From Burkholderia sp. lig30 (lineage in GTDB: Bacteria; Pseudomonadota; Gammaproteobacteria; Burkholderiales; Burkholderiaceae): DNA of 64,000 nt. The position numbers and the translations under genes were made by a program. How positions within the stretch are numbered: position 1 is the first letter of the stretch; each line of letters begins with the position of its first letter. Below are positions 1 to 7,388 of the stretch, one piece after another. The stretch spans positions 1 through 64,000 of the forward strand of contig NZ_JGVW01000049.1 of assembly GCF_000687455.2 (NCBI RefSeq). Reading direction: 5' to 3'. The notes beneath the pieces are model-generated. The model was not told the DNA's origin. It was given only the letters and a program-made list of their open reading frames with translations, and did not search any database.

Positions 1-106
1 GCCAAAACCCCCGCGCAAGCGAGCAGCCGCTCCCGACTGCTGCTGATACGCGGCGCGCGCGTATCGTCGGCACCTCGCCGGCCGCCGGCCGCCTCGCACG
101 CCGGGC

Positions 107-136
107 GGGCGCCCGCTGCCGGGCGCGCGCTTTTTT
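107..136 (+). terminator. Rho-independent terminator of the gene left of the window
   Basis: A GC-rich hairpin (GCGCCCG at 109-115, loop CTGC, CGGGCGC at 120-126) is followed within four bases by six T residues at 131-136. It reads on the + strand and probably ends a gene lying upstream of the window. The rest of 1-295 shows no coding frame I can support. Confidence 0.55.
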
Positions 137-295
137 GCTTGAAAACGCGCGGCACGCACTTACCTTTCAAGCATGGCCGGCGCGCGCGGCGAACCCGGCG
201 CGCGGCGCGCGGCGCGCGGTCACATCACGGTTGATTTCGTTCGAGCGTAAGATGCTGGTTTTTCCCCCGTATTCGCGCGTTTCCGGAGAGGCTTC

Positions 296-775
296 ATGCT
301 GAAACACGGCCTCGCCGTCCTGCTCGCGAGCGCGGCGCTCGCCGCCCGCGCAGAGAGCACCGCGCCGCCCGCCATCGCCTGGGAGATCCAGGTCGTGCGC
401 GACGGGCAGACCATCGATACGTTCCAGCAGACGACCACCGTCGGCCAGGCCCGCACCGACACCCATCACTATCCGTCCGCGCAGCCGGTCGGCTGCGGCG
501 AAGCGGCGCGCGTCGTCGCGACCGAGCGCACCCGCTCCGTCACCGTCGCGCCGCTCGCGGCCGATTCGGGCGCCGTCTCGCTCGCGCTCGACGTGCAGGA
601 AACGATGGACGATCCCGCCAGCGCCGGCAGCGATCCATGCGTGCCCGGCTCGCCACGGCAGATCGTCGCGAGCCACCCGGGCCTCGCCGTCGGCGCGGAC
701 TGGACCGACTGGACGCTCGTCGAGCAGCACCCGCGACTCGTCTACCGCGTGCGGGCGCATATCGCCAAGGATTGA
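296..775 (+). CDS. Hypothetical secreted protein
   Basis: I do not recognise this 159-residue protein. It opens with a short signal-peptide-like stretch (LAVLLASAALAARA, about residues 5-18) that suggests export. The rest is soluble-looking, with two cysteines (near residues 67 and 116) that could form a disulfide. The ATG is supported by a GGAGAGG-type ribosome site at about 284-290. It ends six bases before the EEP-family gene, so the two are probably co-transcribed. The function is unknown; a periplasmic location is inferred only from the N terminus. Confidence 0.65.
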   Translation: MLKHGLAVLLASAALAARAESTAPPAIAWEIQVVRDGQTIDTFQQTTTVGQARTDTHHYPSAQPVGCGEAARVVATERTRSVTVAPLAADSGAVSLALDVQETMDDPASAGSDPCVPGSPRQIVASHPGLAVGADWTDWTLVEQHPRLVYRVRAHIAKD

Positions 776-781
776 ACCGAC

Positions 782-1594
782 ATGCAAGCGTCCGACGCCC
801 TGCCGTTCGCCGAGCCGCACGCCGCGGCCGACGAGATCACCGCCGTGAGCTGGAACCTGCACAAGGGCCGCTCGCCGCTCGGCTTCACCGCCTGGAACGC
901 GATGCGCCGCTGGATGCAGTCGACACACGCCGACGTCTACTTCCTGCAGGAAGCGATGGCGCGGCGCCTGCCGCGCCCGGTCCTCGCGCCCGGCTTCGGC
1001 GCGCAGATGGACGAGTCGTTCGACGACGTCTGGCATTGCCAGGCGACCGAGATCGCCCGCACGCTCGACTGGCAGATCGCGCTCGGCCCGAACGTCTTCA
1101 AGCCGTCATGGCGGCACGGCAATGCGATCCTGTCGCCGCATCCGCTCGACCTCGGCGGCCGCTGGGACATCTCCGCGCACCGCTTCGAGCGGCGCGGCCT
1201 GCTCGTCGCGCGCGCGACGCTTGCCGGCGCGCGCCCCGTCACGCTGCTGTGCGCGCATCTCGCGCTCACGCGCGCCGCGCGGCTGCGCCAGATGCACTGG
1301 ATCGCGCACTGGATCGTGCGCAACGCGAGCACCGGCCCGCTGGTGCTCGCCGGCGACTTCAACGACTGGCGCAACGACTCGGTCGCGCTGTTCGGCGAAA
1401 TCGGCCTGTCCGAAGTCGCGACGCAACTCGGCGAATCCGGGCGCACGTTTCCCGCGTTCTCGCCCGCGCTCGCGCTCGACAAGATGTTCGTGCGCGGCCT
1501 CACGCCGATCGAGTGGACCGCGCCGTCCGGCGAGACCGCGTGGCTGTCGGATCATCTGCCGTACATCGCCCGCCTGCGGCTCGACTCGCGGTAA
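782..1594 (+). CDS. Endonuclease/exonuclease/phosphatase (EEP) family protein
   Basis: The 270-residue product belongs to the EEP superfamily, metal-dependent enzymes that cleave phosphodiesters. It shows the usual landmarks: SWNLHKG near residue 23 (metal-binding Asn), FLQEA near 52 (metal-binding Glu), LAGDFNDWR near 190 (catalytic Asp and Asn) and the C-terminal SDHLPYIA (active-site Asp-His). There is no signal peptide, so it is probably cytoplasmic. The substrate cannot be told: the family covers DNases, phospholipases and sphingomyelinases. It follows the secreted-protein gene by six bases. Confidence 0.85.
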   Translation: MQASDALPFAEPHAAADEITAVSWNLHKGRSPLGFTAWNAMRRWMQSTHADVYFLQEAMARRLPRPVLAPGFGAQMDESFDDVWHCQATEIARTLDWQIALGPNVFKPSWRHGNAILSPHPLDLGGRWDISAHRFERRGLLVARATLAGARPVTLLCAHLALTRAARLRQMHWIAHWIVRNASTGPLVLAGDFNDWRNDSVALFGEIGLSEVATQLGESGRTFPAFSPALALDKMFVRGLTPIEWTAPSGETAWLSDHLPYIARLRLDSR

Positions 1595-1919
1595 GCGCCA
1601 GGCGCGGCGGCACGGCACGCGCGACCGTGGTGGCTTGCCCCGCCCGAGGCCCGCGCCGCCATGAACCGGTTGCGGATCCTGCCGCAGATCGCCGCCGACA
1701 GACGAAAGGCAAACGAAAGACTGCGTTGCGTTAAATCCGCGTGCGGCGCAATGTCAAGCCCGCAATCAGCGCAAGCAAGGTAAAATAGCCAGCTATTCAA
1801 ACGTCTGTCATCGAGAGGGCGCGTGTTCGGCGCGCCGGCCGGCCCATCGCAGGATCGGGCCGCCGCCCTCATTTTTCGCCCGTAACACGCGTTCATTACA
1901 CGCGCCCGTTTTCGCAGCC
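1595..1919. other. Intergenic region upstream of fpr
   Basis: These 325 bases hold no gene I can support. The right half is less GC-rich and carries a possible -10 hexamer TAAAAT at 1781-1786, about 135 bases before the fpr start, without a convincing -35. The long reverse-strand frames here are antisense shadows. Confidence 0.4.
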
Positions 1920-2690
1920 ATGAGCAAATTCGACACCGCTACCGTCCAATCCGTCCACCACTGGACCGACACGCTTTTCAGCTTCACCTGCAGCCGCGAG
2001 CAGAGCCTGCGCTTCAACAACGGTGAATTCACGATGGTCGGCCTCGAGGTCGACGGCAAGCCGCTGACCCGCGCGTACAGCATCGTGAGCCCGAACTACG
2101 AAGATCACCTCGAGTTCTTCAGCATCAAGGTGCAGGACGGCCCGCTGACGTCGCGCCTGCAGCACCTGAAGGTGGGCGACACGGTGCTGATCGGCAAGAA
2201 GCCGACCGGCACGCTCGTCGCCGACAACCTGCTGCCGGGCAAGACGCTGTGGCTGCTGTCGACCGGCACGGGTCTCGCGCCGTTCATGTCGATCATCCGC
2301 GATCCGGACATCTATGAGCGCTTCGAGCGCGTGGTCCTGACGCACACCTGCCGCCTGAAGGGCGAGCTGGCGTACATGGACTTCATCAAGCACGACCTGC
2401 CGGGCCACGAGTACCTGGGCGACATCATCAAGGAAAAGCTCGTCTACTACCCGACCGTCACGCGCGAGGAGTTCGAGAACGAGGGCCGCATCACCGACCT
2501 GATCTCGTCGGGCAAGCTGTTCACCGATCTCGGCGTCGAGCCGTTCTCGCCGGAAAACGACCGCGTGATGCTGTGCGGCAGCACCGCGATGCTGAAGGAC
2601 ACGACCGACCTCCTGAAGAAGGCCGGCCTCGTCGAAGGCAAGAACAGCGCGCCGGGTCACTACGTGATCGAGCGTGCGTTCGTCGATTGA
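1920..2690 (+). CDS. fpr: Ferredoxin--NADP+ reductase
   Basis: The 256-residue protein fits bacterial subclass I ferredoxin/flavodoxin-NADP reductases, which pass electrons between NADPH and ferredoxin or flavodoxin through FAD. The FAD domain has the RAYSIVSP motif near residue 51. The NADP domain has STGTGLAPF near 115 and VMLCGSTAML near 218. The length is normal for the family. In related bacteria fpr supports oxidative-stress and iron-sulfur metabolism; no regulator site was identified here. It stands alone and is closed by a strong terminator 28 bases downstream. Confidence 0.93.
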   Translation: MSKFDTATVQSVHHWTDTLFSFTCSREQSLRFNNGEFTMVGLEVDGKPLTRAYSIVSPNYEDHLEFFSIKVQDGPLTSRLQHLKVGDTVLIGKKPTGTLVADNLLPGKTLWLLSTGTGLAPFMSIIRDPDIYERFERVVLTHTCRLKGELAYMDFIKHDLPGHEYLGDIIKEKLVYYPTVTREEFENEGRITDLISSGKLFTDLGVEPFSPENDRVMLCGSTAMLKDTTDLLKKAGLVEGKNSAPGHYVIERAFVD

Positions 2691-2718
2691 TCCGTACCGA
2701 TATTTGTCGTGGATCACG

Positions 2719-2747
2719 AACCGGAGCGAAAGCTCCGGTTTTTTTTT
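2719..2747 (+). terminator. Rho-independent terminator of fpr
   Basis: The inverted repeat AACCGGAGC-GAAA-GCTCCGGTT is followed by a run of T residues ending at 2747. It lies 28 bases after the fpr stop codon. Confidence 0.93.
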
Positions 2748-3105
2748 GCGTGCGCGTCGCGAATTCGTAACAATTCATGGAATCGTCATCTCAAATAGTT
2801 ACATTTCGCGGTGCCACTTCCTCCCGGTCGCGTGTCGGCATTTTTCTTACAAAGCGTTGATGCCGATCATGCACATTTACCCTTAAATGCCCGCCCGACA
2901 TAAATTTTCATATTTTTTTGAGATATGATGCCCGGCGCTCGGATGCGATCCGGATGCGCATGGAAGGGTCGGACCAACTTGTTGCAAGATGTAAATTTTG
3001 TTACATTGGCATATAGCGATTCTCTTGCGGCAACCGTGACGTCAGTTACATCCGGTGTCCGCCGCCAATCGGTGTCCGAATAGATTTCTGACAGCAGGGA
3101 GAGTC
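2748..3105. promoter_or_regulatory. AT-rich control region with GTTACAT repeats and a palindrome
   Basis: This gene-free, AT-rich stretch precedes the two-component genes. GTTACAT occurs three times in the same orientation (2798-2804, 3000-3006, 3045-3051). The middle copy forms the right half of a perfect palindrome ATGTAA-N6-TTACAT at 2989-3006. Such spacing suggests binding sites for a dimeric regulator, perhaps the response regulator encoded just downstream. Promoter elements were not identified with certainty. Confidence 0.45.
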
Positions 3106-3903
3106 ATGGATACGCCGTTCACCGCGCCCGAGAGCGCCAGCGCGCCGTCGTCGCCGCAACACCCCTCGTCTGCGGACGCATCGCCCCGGCTCCACACTGC
3201 CGCCAGCCGCGAAGCGCTGCTCGCGCGCATCGCCGAGCTGTCCGCCGAACTCTTTTCCGCCGACGAAGCCGCACGCCGCCATCTGGCCGGCGAACTGCAC
3301 GACGGCCTCGGCGCCGAACTGACCGCCGCGCGCTTTGCGCTCGCGAACGTCGATACCTGGCTGCCCGCCGATGCACCCGAGGGCTGCCGGCGCGCGCTCG
3401 ATCTGGCACAGCGCGCGCTCGAAGCCGCATCCGACGCGAACCGCCGGCTGATCGCCGAGCGCGACATGCCGGCGCTCGACACGGGCCTCGTCAGCACGCT
3501 GTCGGCCTGGATCGCCGGCTACTCGGAACGCACCGGCCTGCGCACGAGCTTCGTGTGCGCCGCCGACGCGCGGCTGACGCAGCTCGCCGGCCCCGGCGCG
3601 GTGGCGGTCGTCCGGGTCGCGCAGGAAGCCCTGTCGAACGTCGCGAAGCACGCGCGCGCATCGCACGCCGACGTGCGCGTCGAGACCGACGACACGCACC
3701 TGTCGCTCGTCGTCGTCGACGACGGCATCGGTTTCTCGCGCGCCAGCCGGCGCGGCTACGGCTTGGCCGGCATGCGCGCCCGCTGCGAGGCGTTCGGCGG
3801 CCGCTTCGAGCTTGCCGCTCAGCCGGACGGCCGCGGCACCCGCCTGCATGCGCGCTTCGCGTGGGACGCCCTGGGCGCCGCGCCCCGCATGCTGCATTCG
3901 TGA
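3106..3903 (+). CDS. Cytoplasmic sensor histidine kinase, NarX/UhpB (HisKA_3) type
   Basis: The 265-residue kinase has the HisKA_3 phospho-acceptor helix RRHLAGELHDGLGAEL (near residue 60) with its His, then a HATPase domain with an N box (QEALSNVAKHARA near 170) and a G box (VDDGIGF near 204). No membrane segment or obvious sensor domain precedes the kinase core; the first 40 residues are low complexity. It is therefore probably a soluble kinase whose input is unknown. The ATG at 3106 is preferred over the upstream in-frame ATG at 3055 because a GGGAGAG ribosome site lies just before it. The partner regulator starts seven bases after the stop. Confidence 0.88.
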   Translation: MDTPFTAPESASAPSSPQHPSSADASPRLHTAASREALLARIAELSAELFSADEAARRHLAGELHDGLGAELTAARFALANVDTWLPADAPEGCRRALDLAQRALEAASDANRRLIAERDMPALDTGLVSTLSAWIAGYSERTGLRTSFVCAADARLTQLAGPGAVAVVRVAQEALSNVAKHARASHADVRVETDDTHLSLVVVDDGIGFSRASRRGYGLAGMRARCEAFGGRFELAAQPDGRGTRLHARFAWDALGAAPRMLHS

Positions 3904-3910
3904 GGCCGCG

Positions 3911-4567
3911 ATGAGTCTGAATATCCTGCTCGTCGACGACCACGCGATCGTCCGGCAAGGCATCCGGCAACTGCTGGTCGATCGCGGCGTCGCCCGCGAG
4001 GTCGCGGAAGCCGAGACGGGCGCCGAAGCGATGGCGCTCGTCGACAAGAGCGCATTCGACGTGATCCTGCTCGACATCTCGCTCGCCGACATGAACGGCA
4101 TCGAGGTGCTGAAGCGCATCAAGCGCAAGGAGCCGCGCACGCCGGTGCTGATGTTCTCGATGTACCGCGAGGATCAGTACGCGGTGCGCGCGCTGAAGGC
4201 CGGCGCGGCGGGCTACCTGTCGAAAACGGTCAACGCCGCGCAGATGGTCTCCGCGATCCAGCAGGTCGCCGCGGGCCGCAAGTACGTGAGCCCGGCGATG
4301 GCCGAGGCGCTCGCCGAATACGTGTCGTTCGAGAACGAGCCGATGCCGCACGAGAAGCTGTCCGACCGCGAATACCAGACGTTGTGCATGCTCGCGTCCG
4401 GCAAGCGGCTGACCGATATCGCGAACACGCTGTCGCTGTCGGTGAAGACGGTCAGCGTCTATCGCTCACGGCTGCTGGAGAAGATGAAGCTGTCGAACAA
4501 CGCGGAGCTGACGTTCTACGTGATGAGCAACCGCCTCGTCGACATGACGCCGACCGCCGGCGCCTGA
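3911..4567 (+). CDS. Response regulator, NarL/FixJ family
   Basis: The 218-residue protein has an N-terminal receiver domain: DD pair near residues 9-10, phospho-acceptor Asp in VILLDISLADMNG, switch Ser in MFSMY, and Lys in YLSKTV. A LuxR-type HTH follows (KLSDREYQTLCMLASGKRL... SVKTVSVYRSRLLEKM). On phosphorylation by the preceding kinase it should bind DNA. It is the second gene of a two-gene operon. The palindromic GTTACAT sites upstream of the kinase are candidate targets. The regulon is unknown. Confidence 0.92.
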   Translation: MSLNILLVDDHAIVRQGIRQLLVDRGVAREVAEAETGAEAMALVDKSAFDVILLDISLADMNGIEVLKRIKRKEPRTPVLMFSMYREDQYAVRALKAGAAGYLSKTVNAAQMVSAIQQVAAGRKYVSPAMAEALAEYVSFENEPMPHEKLSDREYQTLCMLASGKRLTDIANTLSLSVKTVSVYRSRLLEKMKLSNNAELTFYVMSNRLVDMTPTAGA

Positions 4568-4752
4568 CGCGTGCAGCGTGCCGTGCGCGCCGGCGGAACG
4601 CGCGCCGCACCGCTCGCGCAACCGCTTGTTTTCATTAGACGATTGCACTGCCCGATGTTGCGTCGCGGCGGGTCATTTTCTCCAGATCCGCTAAAATTCA
4701 GGGTTTTCACTTCGTTCCGTCGCGCTCGCGCGTTCCTGGCAATTCATTCGCA

Positions 4753-6156
4753 ATGTCTCTCTTTCGCAAGAAAAACGTCGATCACATGATCGCCGGCGCG
4801 CACACCGCCGGACTCAAGAAAGCGCTGGGCGCGATCGACCTCACCTTCCTCGGCATCGGCGCCATCATCGGCACCGGCATTTTCGTGCTGACCGGCACGG
4901 GCGCCGTGCAGGCCGGCCCGGCGCTGATGCTGTCGTTCGTGATCGCCGCCATCGCGTGCGGCCTCGCGGCGCTGTCGTACGCCGAATTCGCGTCGACGAT
5001 CCCGGTCGCCGGCTCGATCTACACGTATTCATACGCGACGCTCGGCGAGCTGGCCGCGTGGATCATCGGCTGGGACCTGATGCTCGAGTACGGCCTCGCG
5101 GCATCGGCCGTGTCGGTCGGCTGGTCCGGCTACCTGCAGTCGCTGCTGCAGGGCTTCGGGCTCGCGCTGCCGACCGTGCTGACCGCCGCGCCGGGCGCGG
5201 TGCCGGGCGTCGTCACCTGGTTCAACCTGCCGGCGTTCCTCGTGATGGTCATCATCACGACGCTGCTGTCGATCGGCATCCGCGAATCGACCCGCATCAA
5301 CAACATCATGGTGTTCATCAAGGTCTCCGTGGTGCTGCTCGTGATCGCGGTCGGCATGTTCCACGTGACGCCCGCGAACTGGAAGCCGTTCATGCCGCAT
5401 GGCTGGAACGGCGTGTTCGGCGCGGCTGCCGTGATGTTCTTCGCGTTCATCGGCTTCGACGCGGTGTCGTCGGCCGCGGAGGAAGTGAAGGACCCGAAGC
5501 GCGACCTGCCGATCGGCATCATCGCGTCGCTCGCGGTGTGCGCGGTCCTCTACGTGGCGGTCGCGGCCGTCGCGACGGGCATCGTGCCGGCCGCGCAGTA
5601 CGCGAGCGTCTCGCACCCGATCTCGTACGCGCTGCAGGTCGCCGGCGAGAAGTGGGTCGCGGGCTTCATCGACCTCGGCGCCGTGCTCGGCATGCTGACC
5701 GTGATTCTCGTGATGAGCTACGGCCAGACCCGCATCATCTTCGCGATGTCGCGCGACGGCCTGCTGCCGTCCCTGCTGTCGCGCGTGCACCCGCGCTTCT
5801 CGACGCCGTTCCTGACGACCTGGCTGGTCGGCCTGTTCTTCGGCCTGATCGCCGCGCTCGTGCCGCTCAACGTGCTCGCCGAGCTGATCAACATCGGCAC
5901 GCTCGCCGCGTTCTCGATGGTGTCGATCTCGGTGCTGGTGCTGCGCCGCACGCACCCGGAACTGCCGCGCGCGTTCCGCTGCCCCGGCGTGCCGGTCGTG
6001 CCGATCCTCGCGGTGGCCGCCTGTCTGTTCCTGATGCTCAACCTGGAACGCGTCACCTGGATCGCGTTCGTCGTCTGGCTCGTGATCGGCCTCGCGATCT
6101 ATTTCGCGTATTCGCGACGCCACTCGAAGCTCGCGCACGGTCACCGCGCGCACTGA
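4753..6156 (+). CDS. APC-family amino acid permease (CAT/YfnA-like)
   Basis: The 467-residue integral inner-membrane protein has about 12 hydrophobic segments and the APC signature GIGAIIGTGIFVLTG in the first one. Further family marks are FFAFIGFDAVSSAAEEVKDPKRDLP near residues 225-250 and the cytoplasmic loop YGQTRIIFAMSRDGLLP near 320. It resembles bacterial cationic/branched amino-acid permeases of the CAT subfamily; the substrate cannot be decided from sequence. It is transcribed alone, with a terminator about 50 bases after the stop. Confidence 0.9.
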   Translation: MSLFRKKNVDHMIAGAHTAGLKKALGAIDLTFLGIGAIIGTGIFVLTGTGAVQAGPALMLSFVIAAIACGLAALSYAEFASTIPVAGSIYTYSYATLGELAAWIIGWDLMLEYGLAASAVSVGWSGYLQSLLQGFGLALPTVLTAAPGAVPGVVTWFNLPAFLVMVIITTLLSIGIRESTRINNIMVFIKVSVVLLVIAVGMFHVTPANWKPFMPHGWNGVFGAAAVMFFAFIGFDAVSSAAEEVKDPKRDLPIGIIASLAVCAVLYVAVAAVATGIVPAAQYASVSHPISYALQVAGEKWVAGFIDLGAVLGMLTVILVMSYGQTRIIFAMSRDGLLPSLLSRVHPRFSTPFLTTWLVGLFFGLIAALVPLNVLAELINIGTLAAFSMVSISVLVLRRTHPELPRAFRCPGVPVVPILAVAACLFLMLNLERVTWIAFVVWLVIGLAIYFAYSRRHSKLAHGHRAH

Positions 6157-6206
6157 CGCCCCGGCGTGACCCGCCGCCGTGCGCGGCGCCGGCACGGCCC
6201 CCTCGA

Positions 6207-6240
6207 AACGGCGCGCCCCTGGGCGCGCCGTTTTCTTTTT
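6207..6240 (+). terminator. Rho-independent terminator after the permease
   Basis: ACGGCGCGCCC-CT-GGGCGCGCCGT is followed by TTTCTTTTT. It ends the permease transcript on the + strand, directly before the end of the convergent PepSY gene at 6243. Confidence 0.88.
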
Positions 6241-6242
6241 CG

Positions 6243-6950
6243 TCAGCCCAGGCCGGCGGCGAGCGCCGCCGCGACCGAGCCGGCGACCAGCACGACGCCG
6301 ACCGTGCGGCGCTTGTTCAGCTCGGTCCAGAGCAGCACGCCGGTCAGCGACAGCAGGATCAGCGAACCGGCGATGGTGTCCGTCAGCAGCACCCAGAACA
6401 GGTTCATGCCGACGCCGCGGTGCAGGTTGTTGAGCAGGGTGAGAAACGTGTTGCTGGTCCGTTTCACCGACACGTAGCCGTTGCCGACCCAGTATTCGGC
6501 CTGCACACTGTTGCGCGGCCCGACGATGCCGAACTGCCAGTGCTCGGGCTGCGTGACGCGCTGGTCGCCCCACGCGACGGCCTGCGCCGGCTCCTTGCGG
6601 ACCCGGCCCGGCTGGCCGTCGAACCGCAGCGTCCGCTTCAGCCATGCCGCCATCGCCACCGGCGTCGCGGGTACCGGGCTCGGCAGCGCGAGCTGCAGCT
6701 GCTCGACCTGCGGCTCGCCGGTGGAGATCTTCAGCGGCGGCGCGCGGTGGTTCAGCAGCACGCCCGTCACGCCGAACAGCAGGCCGAGCGCCGCGCCCCA
6801 CAGGCCGACCCAGCCGTGCACCTTGCGCAGCCACTTGATGAAGGTCGCACGGCGCGAGCGCCGGCGGCGCGCGGAAAGTTCGACGTGGGACAGGGGGTGA
6901 GCCGCCGGATGACGCACGGGCGGCGAGGCGATCGTTTCGGGCGCGTTCAC
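6243..6950 (-). CDS. PepSY-associated transmembrane protein
   Basis: The 235-residue protein resembles PepSY-associated TM proteins. A basic N-terminal region is followed by the first membrane helix with the HGWVGLWGAALGLLFGVTG pattern (about residues 45-65). A periplasmic domain comes next, then an LHRGVGMNLFWVLLTDTIAG helix and a final hydrophobic segment near the C terminus. The paired His residues at helix starts are typical of this iron/heme-linked family. Related proteins are often ferric-siderophore-reductase-like and iron-regulated; a Fur-box-like site about 70 bases upstream fits this. Its exact role is unproven. Confidence 0.8.
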   Translation of the reverse strand: MNAPETIASPPVRHPAAHPLSHVELSARRRRSRRATFIKWLRKVHGWVGLWGAALGLLFGVTGVLLNHRAPPLKISTGEPQVEQLQLALPSPVPATPVAMAAWLKRTLRFDGQPGRVRKEPAQAVAWGDQRVTQPEHWQFGIVGPRNSVQAEYWVGNGYVSVKRTSNTFLTLLNNLHRGVGMNLFWVLLTDTIAGSLILLSLTGVLLWTELNKRRTVGVVLVAGSVAAALAAGLG

Positions 6951-7020
6951 GCGAGTGATTCCATTCGTTCAAGGCAACGGGCGGCACGCGTTGCTCGCAT
7001 GCCGCCCGCTCTATTTAAAT

Positions 7021-7039
7021 GAGAATGGATATCATTACA
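7021..7039 (-). promoter_or_regulatory. Putative Fur box upstream of the PepSY gene
   Basis: Read on the + strand, GAGAATGGATATCATTACA matches the classic 19-bp Fur consensus GATAATGATAATCATTATC at 13 positions by my count. It lies 71 bases upstream of the PepSY start codon and 17 bases beyond the stop of the flagellar FlhB-like gene, so iron control of the PepSY gene is the likely meaning. Confidence 0.6.
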
Positions 7040-7055
7040 CAAATCGCCGCGCGGC

Positions 7056-7388
7056 TCAATCGCGCAGCGTGCCGGCGCGCGGCGGGGGCAACGGAAAGCG
7101 CGGCTCGCCGGCGGTGTCGCCGTCCTGGCGCTCGAGCGCGTACAGCCAGGCGAGCAGATCCGCGACCGCCTGATACAACTGCGGCGGGATGCGCGAATCG
7201 AGATCCACCTGCATCAGCAGCGACACCATTTCCGGCGCGGTATGCACGTACAGCCCGGCCTCGCGCGCGCGCGCGATAATCATTTCCGCGACGAGCCCGT
7301 AGCCCTTCGCGATCACGCGCGGCGCCGCGTCGCCGCCCTTCGAGTCGTAGACGAGCGCGGCCGCGCGCTTGCGGGACGATTCGCTCAT
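7056..7388 (-). CDS. FlhB C-terminal-like protein (EscU/YscU/FlhB cytoplasmic domain)
   Basis: The 110-residue protein matches only the cytoplasmic C-terminal domain of FlhB. PRVIAKGYGLVAEMII, then a TAPEMVSLLMQVDL stretch, then IPPQLYQAVADLLAWLY align with the substrate-specificity domain of the flagellar export switch. The membrane region and the NPTH autocleavage motif are absent; the segment before ALVYD is SSRKRAA. Stand-alone FlhB-C homologues occur beside flagellar genes in several proteobacteria and can act in export switching. The ATG overlaps the stop of the FliK-like gene by four bases (ATGA), so translation is coupled. Confidence 0.85.
   Translation of the reverse strand: MSESSRKRAAALVYDSKGGDAAPRVIAKGYGLVAEMIIARAREAGLYVHTAPEMVSLLMQVDLDSRIPPQLYQAVADLLAWLYALERQDGDTAGEPRFPLPPPRAGTLRD

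Noticed and set aside
5029-6987. 652-codon reverse-strand ORF across the permease and PepSY genes
   Set aside because: It is antisense to a clear permease and runs in the frame opened by high GC third positions. Its composition (Arg/His/Asp-rich) is not protein-like.
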